Part shown: piece after piece, positions 14,457 to 21,248 of the stretch
Position numbering within the stretch: the stretch's first letter is position 1
How the letters are laid out: each line of letters begins with the position of its first letter
Source: X23 sp050251575
Lineage (GTDB): Bacteria > Bacillota > Clostridia > SK-Y3
DNA: 21,248 bases
NCBI GenBank assembly: GCA_050251575.1
Contig: JBFWMP010000034.1
Location: 1 to 21,248, forward strand
Reading direction: 5' to 3'
Program-made: the position numbers and the translations under genes
The notes under the pieces: generated by a model
Seen by the model: only the letters and a program-made list of their open reading frames with translations
Databases searched by the model: none
What the model was told of the DNA's origin: nothing

Positions 14457-14852
14457 TTATTTCTCTCCTAATATGATTGTAAATAGGATTGTTGGGTTCA
14501 GGTGGAGCTCACCTTAATTTTATATATACTTTGACATTATAACACGGAATACTTTATATATAAAAATCTAACTAAGTTAAAAATTAGGCAATATCTCTTA
14601 TCTTAACTATTTACAGTGGTATTCTTCATATTTTGCTTGTTATTCGCCATATATCTGTATTTTGTAGAGATTTATGGCTATCATAGCATATTATGTTAAG
14701 ATGTCTTATTAATTCTTTGTATTTTTCTACATTTCTATACATCTCTATACTACCTATCATATGCAAAAAACTACTAAACTTGATTTTTAAACAGTTTTTT
14801 ATTTGAAATCATCCCTTGTTTTTTATATAATATAAATAAAAAGGTGAGAATA
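14457..14852. other. AT-rich intergenic region with promoter-like sites
   Basis: No gene over about 395 bp. At 14531-14541 opposite-strand elements overlap: TTGACA (14531-14536, plus strand, with TATATA 18 bp downstream) and TATAAT read on the minus strand (14541-14536), a candidate -10 for trkA with a weak -35. The plus-strand pair points into 270 bp of gene-free sequence. The right end holds the promoter of the acetyltransferase gene. No hairpin ending in a T-run was found in between. Confidence 0.5.
14803..14831 (+). promoter_or_regulatory. Promoter of the GNAT acetyltransferase gene
   Basis: TTGAAA (14803-14808) and TATAAT (14826-14831) with a 17-bp spacer. Predicted start near 14838, leaving a leader of about 15 nt before the start codon. 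Confidence 0.7.
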
Positions 14853-15299
14853 ATGATTAAAACAAAATGGTCTAAAGGAATACAAGATTTTTATGATGCC
14901 TATGGAATACGAAAGAAGGTTTTTATAGAAGAACAGAATATTCCTGAAGCGATCGAAAAAGATGAACTGGATTCTATTGCCTATCATGTTGTTATATATG
15001 AGAATAATATACCCATAGCAACCGGACGATTGGTTATTCAGAATACGGAGTATTTATTAGGAAGAATCGCTGTATTAAAAGAACGCAGAGGCGAACATTT
15101 TGGTGACTTAGTTGTTCGTATGCTCGTGCGCAAAGCTTTTGACTTCGGTGCACAAGAAGTGCATCTTCATTCTCAGTTGCAAGCCCAAAAGTTCTATGAA
15201 AAACTGGGTTTTATACCTTATGGGAAAGTCTATCAAGAAGCAGGTATAGATCATATCCATATGATCAAAAAAGAAGATGTGAAAAGTCATTGCTGCTAA
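14853..15299 (+). CDS. GNAT family N-acetyltransferase
   Basis: Acetyl-CoA-dependent acetyltransferase of unknown acceptor, 148 aa. The acyl-CoA pyrophosphate loop is visible as RRGEHFGDLVV near residue 75, preceded by the beta-4 strand YLLGRIAVLKER. The C-terminal QLQAQKFYEKLGFIPYGKVYQEAGIDHIHMIK is the hallmark of the ElaA/YjcF-type branch, whose N-terminus IRKKVFIEEQNIPEAIEKDELD also matches. AAGGTGAG at 14841-14848 sets ATG 14853; the in-frame GTG at 14844 lies within that binding site. Single-gene unit with its own promoter. The neighbours give no hint of substrate. Confidence 0.9.
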   Translation: MIKTKWSKGIQDFYDAYGIRKKVFIEEQNIPEAIEKDELDSIAYHVVIYENNIPIATGRLVIQNTEYLLGRIAVLKERRGEHFGDLVVRMLVRKAFDFGAQEVHLHSQLQAQKFYEKLGFIPYGKVYQEAGIDHIHMIKKEDVKSHCC

Positions 15300-15325
15300 A
15301 AAATGTCGAAGAACTTTCTAAAAAT

Positions 15326-15412
15326 GCTGAGCGGTCAGGACCGCTCCCTACAAAATTTGATGTTACATACAAATGATCGCAGTATGTTGTAGGGAATGAT
15401 CTTGACCATTCT
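15326..15412. repeat. Palindromic intergenic repeat (two paired hairpins)
   Basis: Two related half-elements face each other. The left, GAGCGGTC-AG-GACCGCTC (15328-15345), is itself a perfect palindrome followed by CCTACAA. The right has TTGTAGG then GAATGATC-TT-GACCATTC (15393-15410), a near-perfect palindrome. Left and right arms also pair with each other around a 35-bp centre, giving either one long or two short hairpins. The CTCCCTACAA core is typical of dispersed clostridial-type repeats. Lies between convergent genes and may end transcription. Confidence 0.65.
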
Positions 15413-15472
15413 GAAAAACATCATTTTGAGATAATCCTCTAACTAATTTCTTCACACAGGTTTCCTCCTCTT

Positions 15473-16951
15473 CTAGAAGCTGCCTTGTCTCCTAAAAGCC
15501 GCCTGCTCTTCCAAAAGCTTCTGTTTAACATTCCAAAGCGATTTCGATAAATCTACATAGTATTTATGCGGATTCTCAAATCTCAACACTTCATCCCAAA
15601 GTTTATCGATCTCATTTTCACAATTTTCTCTAATAATTTCTAAATCAGGACTATCATAGACACACTGCCCTTTTTCAAATATTTGAACCAGAAGCTTTGT
15701 AGCATAAAAATTTGTGATCACTTTTCTTCTCCACGTATATTCAGGGTCAAAAATTTCATAAGGTTTAGTATCGTCAATCTCTTCATCGGCCAGCGTGATT
15801 ACATCTGCAATAGCCTTGCCTGTAGTTCTGTTGAATAATCTATATACCTGTTTAAAAGAAGGATTTGTAATTTTCTCGACATTCTCGCTTAGTTTTATTT
15901 TAGGGATAATCTTGCCGTCTTCCTCTATGGCAGATAGCTTATAAACTCCTCCAAATACAGGCTCGGATCTAGAGGTAATAAGCCTTTCCCCTACACCAAA
16001 CATATCTACCTTCGCACCCTGTACTAAAATGTCACGAATGATATACTCGTCCAATGCATTGGACGCAGTAATCTTGCAATCTTCCAAGCCGGCCTCATCT
16101 AACATTTTTCTTGCTTCTCTCGACAAGTACGTAATATCCCCACTGTCAATCCTGACTCCCTTTAATCTATGACCTGCCGGTTCAAGTACTTCTTTAGCAG
16201 TCTTTATTGCATTAGGAATCCCTGATTTCAAGACACTATATGTATCTACTAATAATACACAACTTTCAGGATAGATCTTTGCATATGCCTTAAAAGCTAC
16301 AAATTCGGATTCAAACAGCTGAACCCAACTATGGGCCATAGTTCCAACAGCAGGTACGTCATAATCCCTGTCAGCAATAGTACAGGCAGTTCCCTTACAA
16401 CCTCCGATATACGATGCTCTTGCACCCATAATAGCACCATTATATCCTTGTGCTCTGCGAGAACCGAATTCCAAAACAGGTCTTCCTTGTGCCGCTCTGA
16501 CAATCCTATTTGCCTTTGTCGCTATCAAACTTTGGTGATTAATGGTTAGCAGCACCATCGTCTCTATGAATTGTGCTTCTATAATCGGACCTCTAACAAC
16601 AACAATCGGTTCACTAGGGAATATCGGCATTCCTTCCGGAACAACCCATACATCACACGTAAACCGAAAGTTTCTCATGTATTTCAGAAATACTTCACTA
16701 AACATCTTTTTACTTCTGAGATATTCAATATCTTCATCGCTAAACTCAAGATCATTGATATATTCAATCAGCTGTCTTACACCTGCCATAATAGCAAAGC
16801 CTCCGCCATCAGGCACCTTTCTGAAAAACATATCAAAATATGCAATTTTATCCTTCAAGCCATATTCGAAATATCCATTTGCCATGGTAAGCTCATAAAA
16901 ATCCGCAAGCATTGTTAGATTTATTCTTTCTTTCCATGCTATCTTCTCCAT
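15473..16951 (-). CDS. pncB: Nicotinate phosphoribosyltransferase
   Basis: Converts nicotinate and PRPP to nicotinate mononucleotide, the committed step of NAD salvage. The 492-aa product has the family start LADFYELTMANGYFEYG, the YFDMFFRKVPDGGGFAIMAG segment, FGSRRAQGYNGAIMGARASYIGGCKGT near residue 170, GTMAHSWVQLF near 207 (region of the phosphorylated His), and RIDSGDITYLSREARKML near 268. ITASNALDEY also fits. The start is ATG 16951, 7 nt after GGAGGT; the upstream in-frame ATG at 16966 overlaps that site. A TTGATT-17-TACACT promoter candidate lies upstream. The gene follows the Spo0E-like gene on the same strand. Confidence 0.95.
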   Translation of the reverse strand: MEKIAWKERINLTMLADFYELTMANGYFEYGLKDKIAYFDMFFRKVPDGGGFAIMAGVRQLIEYINDLEFSDEDIEYLRSKKMFSEVFLKYMRNFRFTCDVWVVPEGMPIFPSEPIVVVRGPIIEAQFIETMVLLTINHQSLIATKANRIVRAAQGRPVLEFGSRRAQGYNGAIMGARASYIGGCKGTACTIADRDYDVPAVGTMAHSWVQLFESEFVAFKAYAKIYPESCVLLVDTYSVLKSGIPNAIKTAKEVLEPAGHRLKGVRIDSGDITYLSREARKMLDEAGLEDCKITASNALDEYIIRDILVQGAKVDMFGVGERLITSRSEPVFGGVYKLSAIEEDGKIIPKIKLSENVEKITNPSFKQVYRLFNRTTGKAIADVITLADEEIDDTKPYEIFDPEYTWRRKVITNFYATKLLVQIFEKGQCVYDSPDLEIIRENCENEIDKLWDEVLRFENPHKYYVDLSKSLWNVKQKLLEEQAAFRRQGSF

Positions 16952-16980
16952 GCGACATACCTCCATATTTTCTGATATAT

Positions 16981-17009
16981 AGTGTACATCACATTTAAAA
17001 TATAATCAA
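16981..17009 (-). promoter_or_regulatory. Candidate pncB promoter
   Basis: On the minus strand, TTGATT (17009-17004) and TACACT (16986-16981) with 17 bp between. The -10 is imperfect. Confidence 0.4.
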
Positions 17010-17037
17010 GAATATGATCGAATTTAATTAAAGAAAA

Positions 17038-17478
17038 CTACCCCTGCATATATAAAGCAATCAACTCGTCAAGCTGCTGACTTACTACTAATATTTCATC
17101 AGTCAGCTTAAATCCATAAGGACTAGTCGTCATATCATTCAATGTCGCTCTAATCACTTCAATACAATTTCGCAGCCTTTTCTGTCCCTGCTGATGTTTC
17201 AAACAACTTTTATTATGGGTACGACCATTTTCACAGTCTAATCTTTCTATCTTTACTATATAATAGAAGCCTTGTTTTATTGGACTCTTTTGTACTGCTA
17301 CTGTACAACTCTCATATGTCTTATAAAGACAATCGTTATTCTGGATTTCCATGGCAAAATCTGAATTCTTGATAATATCATAAATCAAGTCAATATCTTC
17401 TAACGTAGAATAAATAATTTCCATCTTCTCACTTAAGATCAGAATTTCTCTATTAGATACTTCCACTAAACCTGCCAT
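17038..17478 (-). CDS. Protein with C-terminal Spo0E-like aspartyl-phosphate phosphatase motif
   Basis: 146 aa. The last 20 residues (ILVVSQQLDELIALYMQG) carry the Spo0E signature S-x-x-L-D-x-L-I (S133, L136, D137). In that family this helix docks on and dephosphorylates Spo0A, restraining entry into sporulation. Spo0E proteins are usually 50-90 aa, so about 110 residues at the N-terminus are extra. They are not recognised: partly helical (residues 10-38), then a Cys-bearing region (C50, C58, C82, C92, C105) with a beta-like FYYIVKIERL segment, reminiscent of a small degenerate sensor domain (speculative). GGGGGGG lies 6 nt before ATG 17478. pncB follows 86 bp downstream. The assignment rests on a short motif. 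Confidence 0.6.
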   Translation of the reverse strand: MAGLVEVSNREILILSEKMEIIYSTLEDIDLIYDIIKNSDFAMEIQNNDCLYKTYESCTVAVQKSPIKQGFYYIVKIERLDCENGRTHNKSCLKHQQGQKRLRNCIEVIRATLNDMTTSPYGFKLTDEILVVSQQLDELIALYMQG

Positions 17479-17691
17479 TTCTATCCCCCCCTTGATGTCG
17501 TATAATATTTAGAAAGACTTTCTCTTACTAACCATACCTTTAAGTGTACTTCCTACAATATAAGAAAAAATATGGTCTCATAATAACATTCATTTGCTTA
17601 TTTTTGTATATTCTACCATAATTTTTTTGAAATTTCAACATTATTCTTCAAAATTTTCATAAATTTAACATTTATTTCGACTATGTCCGGT

Positions 17692-17715
17692 AAGTATAAT
17701 TTAATAATTATACTT
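17692..17715. repeat. Perfect palindrome AAGTATAATT-N4-AATTATACTT
   Basis: 10-bp arms with a 4-bp loop, all A/T-rich apart from two G/C pairs. One base separates it from a longer palindrome at 17717-17766. Confidence 0.6.
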
Positions 17716-17716
17716 G

Positions 17717-17766
17717 AAATGACGAATGAGTCAATAAAAAGTTCCCTATTGACTCATTCGTCATTT
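17717..17766. terminator. Perfect 20-bp-stem hairpin, probable terminator of the 105-aa gene
   Basis: Arms 17717-17736 and 17747-17766 are perfectly complementary over 20 bp (core GACGAATGAGTCAATA), with a 10-base loop. It follows the stop codon of the minus-strand gene at 17789 by about 20 bp. The T-run after the stem is short on both strands, so it may instead be a repeat element. The core GAGTCAAT is shared with the hairpin at 18742-18773. Confidence 0.6.
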
Positions 17767-17788
17767 TATATGTTGCTTATTATCAATA

Positions 17789-18106
17789 TCAATATTTGAC
17801 TATTTCCTTATTTTTCATCTTCCAATCTTCGTTATAATCTGCATCTGAATCCTTGACTTTAATCGCATATTGCTTTAAAGAATTCCAATCCATATTTTTT
17901 GTAGCCCACTCCATTAATAATTCATCATGTTCAAGAGCATACTCCTTTTCACTGTTATGCAATCTTGGTGGAAGGCAACTTCCATGATAAGGCATCCTGT
18001 CATCTGAATTTTGGTCAAAATATACTGCCCTATTTTCTGCAATCACTTCAGCCGGAATATCATATTGTATACCATCAGACATTTCAATTCTTAAATACTT
18101 TTTCAT
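17789..18106 (-). CDS. Hypothetical protein, 105 aa
   Basis: Not recognised. An acidic soluble protein without signal or membrane segment. It begins MKKYLRIEMSDGIQYDIPAEVIAENRAVYF, a beta-like strand pattern, and continues with a Trp- and Glu-rich helical half (EHDELLMEWATKNMDWNSLKQYAIKV; W67, W74, W95) and a charged tail. One Cys (C44) sits in HGSCLPPR. GAGGAG lies 10 nt before ATG 18106. Codon use looks like its neighbours. A perfect hairpin follows its stop. Well-formed start, stop and codons argue for a real gene; function unknown. Confidence 0.7.
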   Translation of the reverse strand: MKKYLRIEMSDGIQYDIPAEVIAENRAVYFDQNSDDRMPYHGSCLPPRLHNSEKEYALEHDELLMEWATKNMDWNSLKQYAIKVKDSDADYNEDWKMKNKEIVKY

Positions 18107-18185
18107 ATAACTCGCTCCTCACCTTATTGTTAAATTTTTAACTTAATTGAATTGTACCACATCGTTAAAAATATATCAATACTTT

Positions 18186-18428
18186 TTATGATATATTTGC
18201 AAGTTTTATTTTTTCTTTTTTGGATAGCTGTTTGATCTCGTATTCCCGCTTAGTAGCCTCTTTCTTTGTTTCAAATTCTTCTATATATATTAACTTGACC
18301 GGATGTCTCCAACGCGTGTATTTTGCACCTTTTCCCTGATTATGCCGCTGAATTCTCTTTTGTACATCGGTGGTCCATCCCGTATAGAAAGTCCCATCAC
18401 TGCATTCAACAATATAAACATAGTTCAT
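18186..18428 (-). CDS. GIY-YIG nuclease superfamily protein (UPF0213/YazA-like)
   Basis: 80-aa single-domain protein. MNYVYIVECSDGTFYTGWTTDVQKRIQRHNQGKGAKYTRWRHP contains the YVYIV and FYTG halves of the GIY-YIG motif, the catalytic Arg (R25 or R28) and the KGAKYTR segment diagnostic of the small UPF0213 family; Glu in KREYEIKQL is the likely metal ligand. These proteins are widespread in Bacillota with unclear cellular roles in nucleic-acid handling. Ribosome binding is weak: GAGGG only 2-3 nt from ATG 18428, with AAAGGG further off. Stands alone on this strand, 80 bp from the 105-aa gene. Confidence 0.9.
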   Translation of the reverse strand: MNYVYIVECSDGTFYTGWTTDVQKRIQRHNQGKGAKYTRWRHPVKLIYIEEFETKKEATKREYEIKQLSKKEKIKLANIS

Positions 18429-18560
18429 TTCCCTCAGCCCTTTGTTCCCTTTTTTGTATTTAATATTATAGTAGCAGAAATAATGATTTTCTCCAACTCT
18501 TTCATGATTAAAAATAAGTTATGGAGGAATACTAATTATATTATGAAAGAAGGTGTTATT

Positions 18561-18740
18561 ATGGCAGATATTAATGAAATTGCTCAAAAGCTGAATCTTA
18601 CCACTGAGCAGGTAAGCAAGAGCCATTCTCTGCAGCAAACCTATGATGAAATTAAAAATAACTCTGACATCGCTCAACCAGACAAAGAAGCTGCTTATGC
18701 AGAAATGTCCCGGATATTTAAAGGTATGCTGCAGAAATAA
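18561..18740 (+). CDS. Small hypothetical protein, 59 aa
   Basis: Not recognised by family. MADINEIAQKLNLTTEQVSKSHSLQQTYDEIKNNSD... is predicted to be wholly helical. Residues 5-20 look like the first helices of a helix-turn-helix (EIAQKLNLTTEQVSK), but too little follows to form a full DNA-binding domain. AGAAGGTG lies 6 nt before ATG 18561; an in-frame ATG at 18543 has no site of its own. A strong hairpin terminator follows the stop. No signal peptide. Could be a small sporulation or stress protein, but nothing in the sequence decides this. Confidence 0.7.
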   Translation: MADINEIAQKLNLTTEQVSKSHSLQQTYDEIKNNSDIAQPDKEAAYAEMSRIFKGMLQK

Positions 18741-18741
18741 A

Positions 18742-18777
18742 AAGTGAGTCAATGGTCTCTCATTGACTCACTTCTTA
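18742..18777. terminator. Bidirectional terminator between the 59-aa gene and gerAC
   Basis: AAGTGAGTCAATG (18742-18754), loop GTCTCT, CATTGACTCACTT (18761-18773): perfect 13-bp stem. A T-rich run follows on the plus strand and an A-rich run precedes it. It sits between convergent genes and just outside the gerAC stop. Confidence 0.85.
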
Positions 18778-18780
18778 TTT

Positions 18781-19992
18781 TTATTTCATAGTACCGATCT
18801 GCTTTATTCTTGCTTTTACTGTAATCTCAGTCTCAATATCTTTAAAAATATCATCCCAATCATCTTCTACTTGTTTCCATACCTTTGGCTGATACCGCTT
18901 CATTTGCAAGCCAAAAAAGAATATATCCGTTCCATATTTCTTCTGCACATATTTTATAGTATCCTGTATTTGTTCCTTAATATAGTCTGCCGCTTTTTTC
19001 TCCAGCCTTTTTATATATTCATCATCAAAAGCACTTTCACGTCCAATTTCATATTTTTCAGCAATATTGAATTGCGCTTTTATATCTATAGACATTTTTA
19101 TCTTATCTCCTTCAACCATAGGCCTTACTTTGGTATCAACCTTAAGCACTTCCAAAGTGACCAATCCTTTATGCTCATGAGTATCCTCAATGACAATAAC
19201 ACCACCTTGTACATAGTTTCTAACCCACAGCAAAAAAATGACATCAATCTCTCCTAACCACCCTACCATCTTGTCCCCTTTAAATACAGCGGCGCCGGCA
19301 TTTTTGATTTCATCCTTGGTTGCCACTACCCGTGGCAGTACGAAATCTATGCCGGCATGGAGATTTTCCGATATTTGTCCTAAATCGGCCACATATACCA
19401 TTCTTGCGGTACGCTCAAAGTTAGTAGATAAGCCTGCAAGATAGAGAGATGGATAATCTTCAATTCTAGGAGCTACATTGATAATCTTTTTTGCTTCTCC
19501 CGGCGCAATAAAAAGTCTTGTTCTTCTTCGCATTTCGGGGTCTCTTAAAAACAAGTCTAAAACCTTTGAAACTCCTTCCCGTGCTACATCTTCACTTATT
19601 ACTATCGCTTGAAGGTGCTCATAGAATGGAGGATTTTCAATCCGAGTAGAAAACTCACGGTTTGCTTCCATAAAGGAATTCCCTATGATGGTCATATCCC
19701 ATGTAGCATCACCCTGACTCCCTGCGCCGGCTCCGGCCGGCCGGTTTTTTGCCTTTGCCACAACCGGAATCTGGAGGGTATAAGCATATTGAGCCTTATC
19801 CTGCTGCAACGGCATTTTTTCGATATCCCTCTCACTCAAATAATCTTTTTCCGGTTCTTGCCCTTTAGGGATGGGTTGAGCTTTATCAATGGCTACCCCT
19901 AATACATAACCCCTTTCATGAATCTCCACATTATCCCAACAACCTGTGAGCAAAAGTATACCTAGCAATGAAAGCATAATTCTATGTTTCAT
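18781..19992 (-). CDS. gerAC: Ger(x)C family spore germination lipoprotein (C subunit of a nutrient receptor)
   Basis: Lipoprotein subunit of the germinant receptor complex in the spore inner membrane. The 403-aa product begins MKHRIMLSLLGILLLTGCWD, a lipoprotein signal with lipobox Cys18 followed by WD, typical of GerAC/GerKC. Next come EIHERGYVLGVAIDKA (domain I), TRIENPPFYEHLQAIVISEDVAREGVSKVLDLFLRDPEMRRRTRLFIA, AGAAVFKGDKMVGWLG, and a C-terminal domain ending KRYQPKVWKQVEDDWDDIFKDIETEITVKARI. GAG-type ribosome binding site just before ATG 19992. It overlaps the B gene by 11 nt. Final gene of the operon. Normal length, no defects. Confidence 0.95.
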   Translation of the reverse strand: MKHRIMLSLLGILLLTGCWDNVEIHERGYVLGVAIDKAQPIPKGQEPEKDYLSERDIEKMPLQQDKAQYAYTLQIPVVAKAKNRPAGAGAGSQGDATWDMTIIGNSFMEANREFSTRIENPPFYEHLQAIVISEDVAREGVSKVLDLFLRDPEMRRRTRLFIAPGEAKKIINVAPRIEDYPSLYLAGLSTNFERTARMVYVADLGQISENLHAGIDFVLPRVVATKDEIKNAGAAVFKGDKMVGWLGEIDVIFLLWVRNYVQGGVIVIEDTHEHKGLVTLEVLKVDTKVRPMVEGDKIKMSIDIKAQFNIAEKYEIGRESAFDDEYIKRLEKKAADYIKEQIQDTIKYVQKKYGTDIFFFGLQMKRYQPKVWKQVEDDWDDIFKDIETEITVKARIKQIGTMK

Positions 19993-21079
19993 TCTTTTTT
20001 CTCCTCTCCTTAAAGAGTGTCACTATTACTAGAACCGGCACTATCATTAGCATAATCACCCTCCCTACTAGATTGAGGTAGTGAGTATATACTTGAAGCT
20101 GCGCAGTATTTCGGGGAAGCATCGTAACAAACCAAATCAAAGGCAGCTGGATATAAATCATCAATCTGCCTTTGGTAGAACCAAACAACACTTTTAAATT
20201 TTCATAGCTTACAAAATAAGATAATGTCAGCATAACAAAAGTGGCAATCACCCATGCAATCATAAAGAAGCTTTCTGCCCGCTCAATAATCTGAGATTTT
20301 AACTGAATGGACTTGGCCAAACTCAAGGTAGGATAGAGAAGGCGTGTTACCTCCTTTCCCCCAAAAACCAATAGACATATCATTATTATTCCCAAGTAAA
20401 TTGCGATTGCAATCCCTACACCGGCAAATATCCACTTCTTCGTGCTCTCCCGTTCTTTAAAATATGGCATAATATAGGCAATAATAGTGAATCCATAAAG
20501 AGCATCTACCACCTCAAGAGAACCTCGTAGGATAGGTTTTATACCGTTGCTAAATACGGGCAGGATATTTTGTATATCTACCTTTCTAAAAGGAAGGATG
20601 AGTATAAAAACAATGAAAAATAACAACTGCGGTAAAAGTATATTCACTAAAGTTGAAATTGTCTTAAGACCCTTTACCAAGGCATACAGGGCTAATAATA
20701 CCATAATGGCTGCAATAACCATCAAAGGTGTTTCTGACAGCAGGAAAAGCTTTATGCTGTTTCCAAAAGCCCTTGCACCCAACCCCATAGAACCTATGGT
20801 ATGAATAGCGATTATGACCAGGGCCATCTTACCTAAAAGCTTTCCAAAAACCTTTTCAGCAATCTGCGAACCATTTTTACCGGGATATTTAATGCCTAGC
20901 CAGTACAGCATTAAGGCAATGATGAGCACAAAGACTCCTCCTACCAAAACAGAAATCCAACTGTCAGTTTCTGCGCACCGTGCAATTTCTCTTGGTAATG
21001 CCAATATTCTAATCCCTACCATTGACTGTATCAAAAATGTCATCATGTCTATACTGCTTAATTCAAATCTTTTGGTCAT
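19982..21079 (-). CDS. gerAB: Spore germination permease subunit (GerAB/GerKB family)
   Basis: Membrane subunit that carries the germinant-sensing site in nutrient receptors; an APC-superfamily-like permease. The 365-aa product has ten hydrophobic segments. The N-terminus ...SSIDMMTFLIQSMVGIRILALPREIARCAETDSWISVLVGG matches the family consensus, as do LGIKYPGKNGSQIAEKVFGKLLGK and, late, ESFFMIAWVIATFVMLTLSYF. AAGGGGAAT precedes ATG 21079. Its start overlaps the stop of the A gene (ATGA), and its end overlaps the C gene, so the three are translated as a coupled unit. Confidence 0.95.
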   Translation of the reverse strand: MTKRFELSSIDMMTFLIQSMVGIRILALPREIARCAETDSWISVLVGGVFVLIIALMLYWLGIKYPGKNGSQIAEKVFGKLLGKMALVIIAIHTIGSMGLGARAFGNSIKLFLLSETPLMVIAAIMVLLALYALVKGLKTISTLVNILLPQLLFFIVFILILPFRKVDIQNILPVFSNGIKPILRGSLEVVDALYGFTIIAYIMPYFKERESTKKWIFAGVGIAIAIYLGIIMICLLVFGGKEVTRLLYPTLSLAKSIQLKSQIIERAESFFMIAWVIATFVMLTLSYFVSYENLKVLFGSTKGRLMIYIQLPLIWFVTMLPRNTAQLQVYTHYLNLVGRVIMLMIVPVLVIVTLFKERRKKNET

Positions 21080-21248
21080 TTTTTATTCCCCTTACGTATT
21101 TTCTTGACGTTTTGCCTTTGGGTATCTTCGGGTTTTAAAAACTCCGGCCTCTTTGTCATTAGCACCTTTGGCATACGAACCATCGCATCTTTTAAGTCCC
21201 TTAGCCGATAGGGTGAAAAATCTTCGAAATATCCTATCCCAAACGACT
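21076..21248 (-). CDS. gerAA: Spore germination receptor A subunit, C-terminal end only (GerAA family)
   Basis: The minus-strand frame ending in TGA at 21076-21078 reads ...SFGIGYFEDFSPYRLRDL, then KDAMVRMPKVLMTKRPEFLK and a basic tail (KKIRKGNKK). This is the hydrophilic C-terminus typical of GerAA/GerKA proteins: the PYR-R-DLKD pattern, then KVLMTKRP. Only about 56 residues are inside the window; the family is around 480-550 aa. The stop overlaps the start of gerAB. The A-B-C gene order matches known receptor operons. Promoter lies outside the window. Confidence 0.9.
   Translation of the reverse strand, partial: SFGIGYFEDFSPYRLRDLKDAMVRMPKVLMTKRPEFLKPEDTQRQNVKKIRKGNKK

Larger units (their letters stand above)
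17479..17788. other. AT-rich intergenic region with two adjacent palindromes
   Basis: No gene. Upstream of the Spo0E-like gene the sequence is AT-rich, with no clear promoter. At its right end lie two perfect palindromes, at 17692-17715 and 17717-17766, described separately. Confidence 0.5.

Noticed and set aside
18561..18740. DUF1657 or DUF3243 identity for the 59-aa protein
   Set aside because: The residues do not match what I recall of either family, so it is left as hypothetical.
18763..19257. Plus-strand frame of 164 codons opposite gerAC
   Set aside because: Phe/Leu/Tyr-rich shadow starting within the terminator; gerAC motifs are complete on the other strand.

Overview
The window looks like chromosomal DNA of a low-GC, spore-forming, probably anaerobic member of the Bacillota (clostridial type). 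This rests on a gerA-type germination operon, a Spo0E-like phosphatase motif, a perfect CIRCE heat-shock operator, a TPP riboswitch with an intrinsic terminator, AGGAGG-type ribosome binding sites throughout, and a TRAP solute-binding lipoprotein under a GntR/LacI-type regulator. No phage, CRISPR, rRNA or tRNA genes were seen.

Layout. 1-2126 (minus strand): a TRAP transporter solute-binding lipoprotein, cut by the window edge, preceded by its likely AraR-type regulator; a 19-bp palindrome upstream of the transporter gene is a candidate operator. 2127-2769: a long stretch with no convincing gene. 2770-6977 (plus strand): a thiamine-precursor salvage operon (promoter, TPP riboswitch, terminator, thiW, cytX, thiM, thiE, thiD, terminator). 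It imports thiazole and hydroxymethylpyrimidine, phosphorylates both and joins them; thiC and thiG are not in the window. 7045-11435: htpG (minus) and, divergently, a Cu/Zn superoxide dismutase, a cation-diffusion-facilitator exporter with a manganese-type site, and a metallo-beta-lactamase-fold hydrolase (all plus). One CIRCE operator lies between htpG and the dismutase gene.

11448-11641: a bidirectional terminator hairpin with a 149-bp MITE-like palindromic element inserted in its loop. The insertion is flanked by a 10-bp direct repeat, and removing the element restores a perfect 15-bp stem. 11639-14456 (minus): trkA-trkH potassium uptake genes, overlapping by 50 nt. 14457-14852: AT-rich, mainly promoters. 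14853-15299: a GNAT acetyltransferase. 15326-15412: a second palindromic repeat. 15473-17478 (minus): nicotinate phosphoribosyltransferase (NAD salvage), preceded by a long protein with a C-terminal Spo0E motif.

17692-18777: paired palindromes, a hypothetical gene, a GIY-YIG protein and a 59-aa protein. 18781-21248 (minus): a germination-receptor operon in the order A, B, C, with the A gene cut by the right edge.

Most content is housekeeping or sporulation-related. The signals most worth checking are the element inserted in a terminator loop, the CIRCE shared by htpG and sodC, the unusually long Spo0E-like protein, and the repeated palindromes between genes. I found no convincing new multi-gene system.
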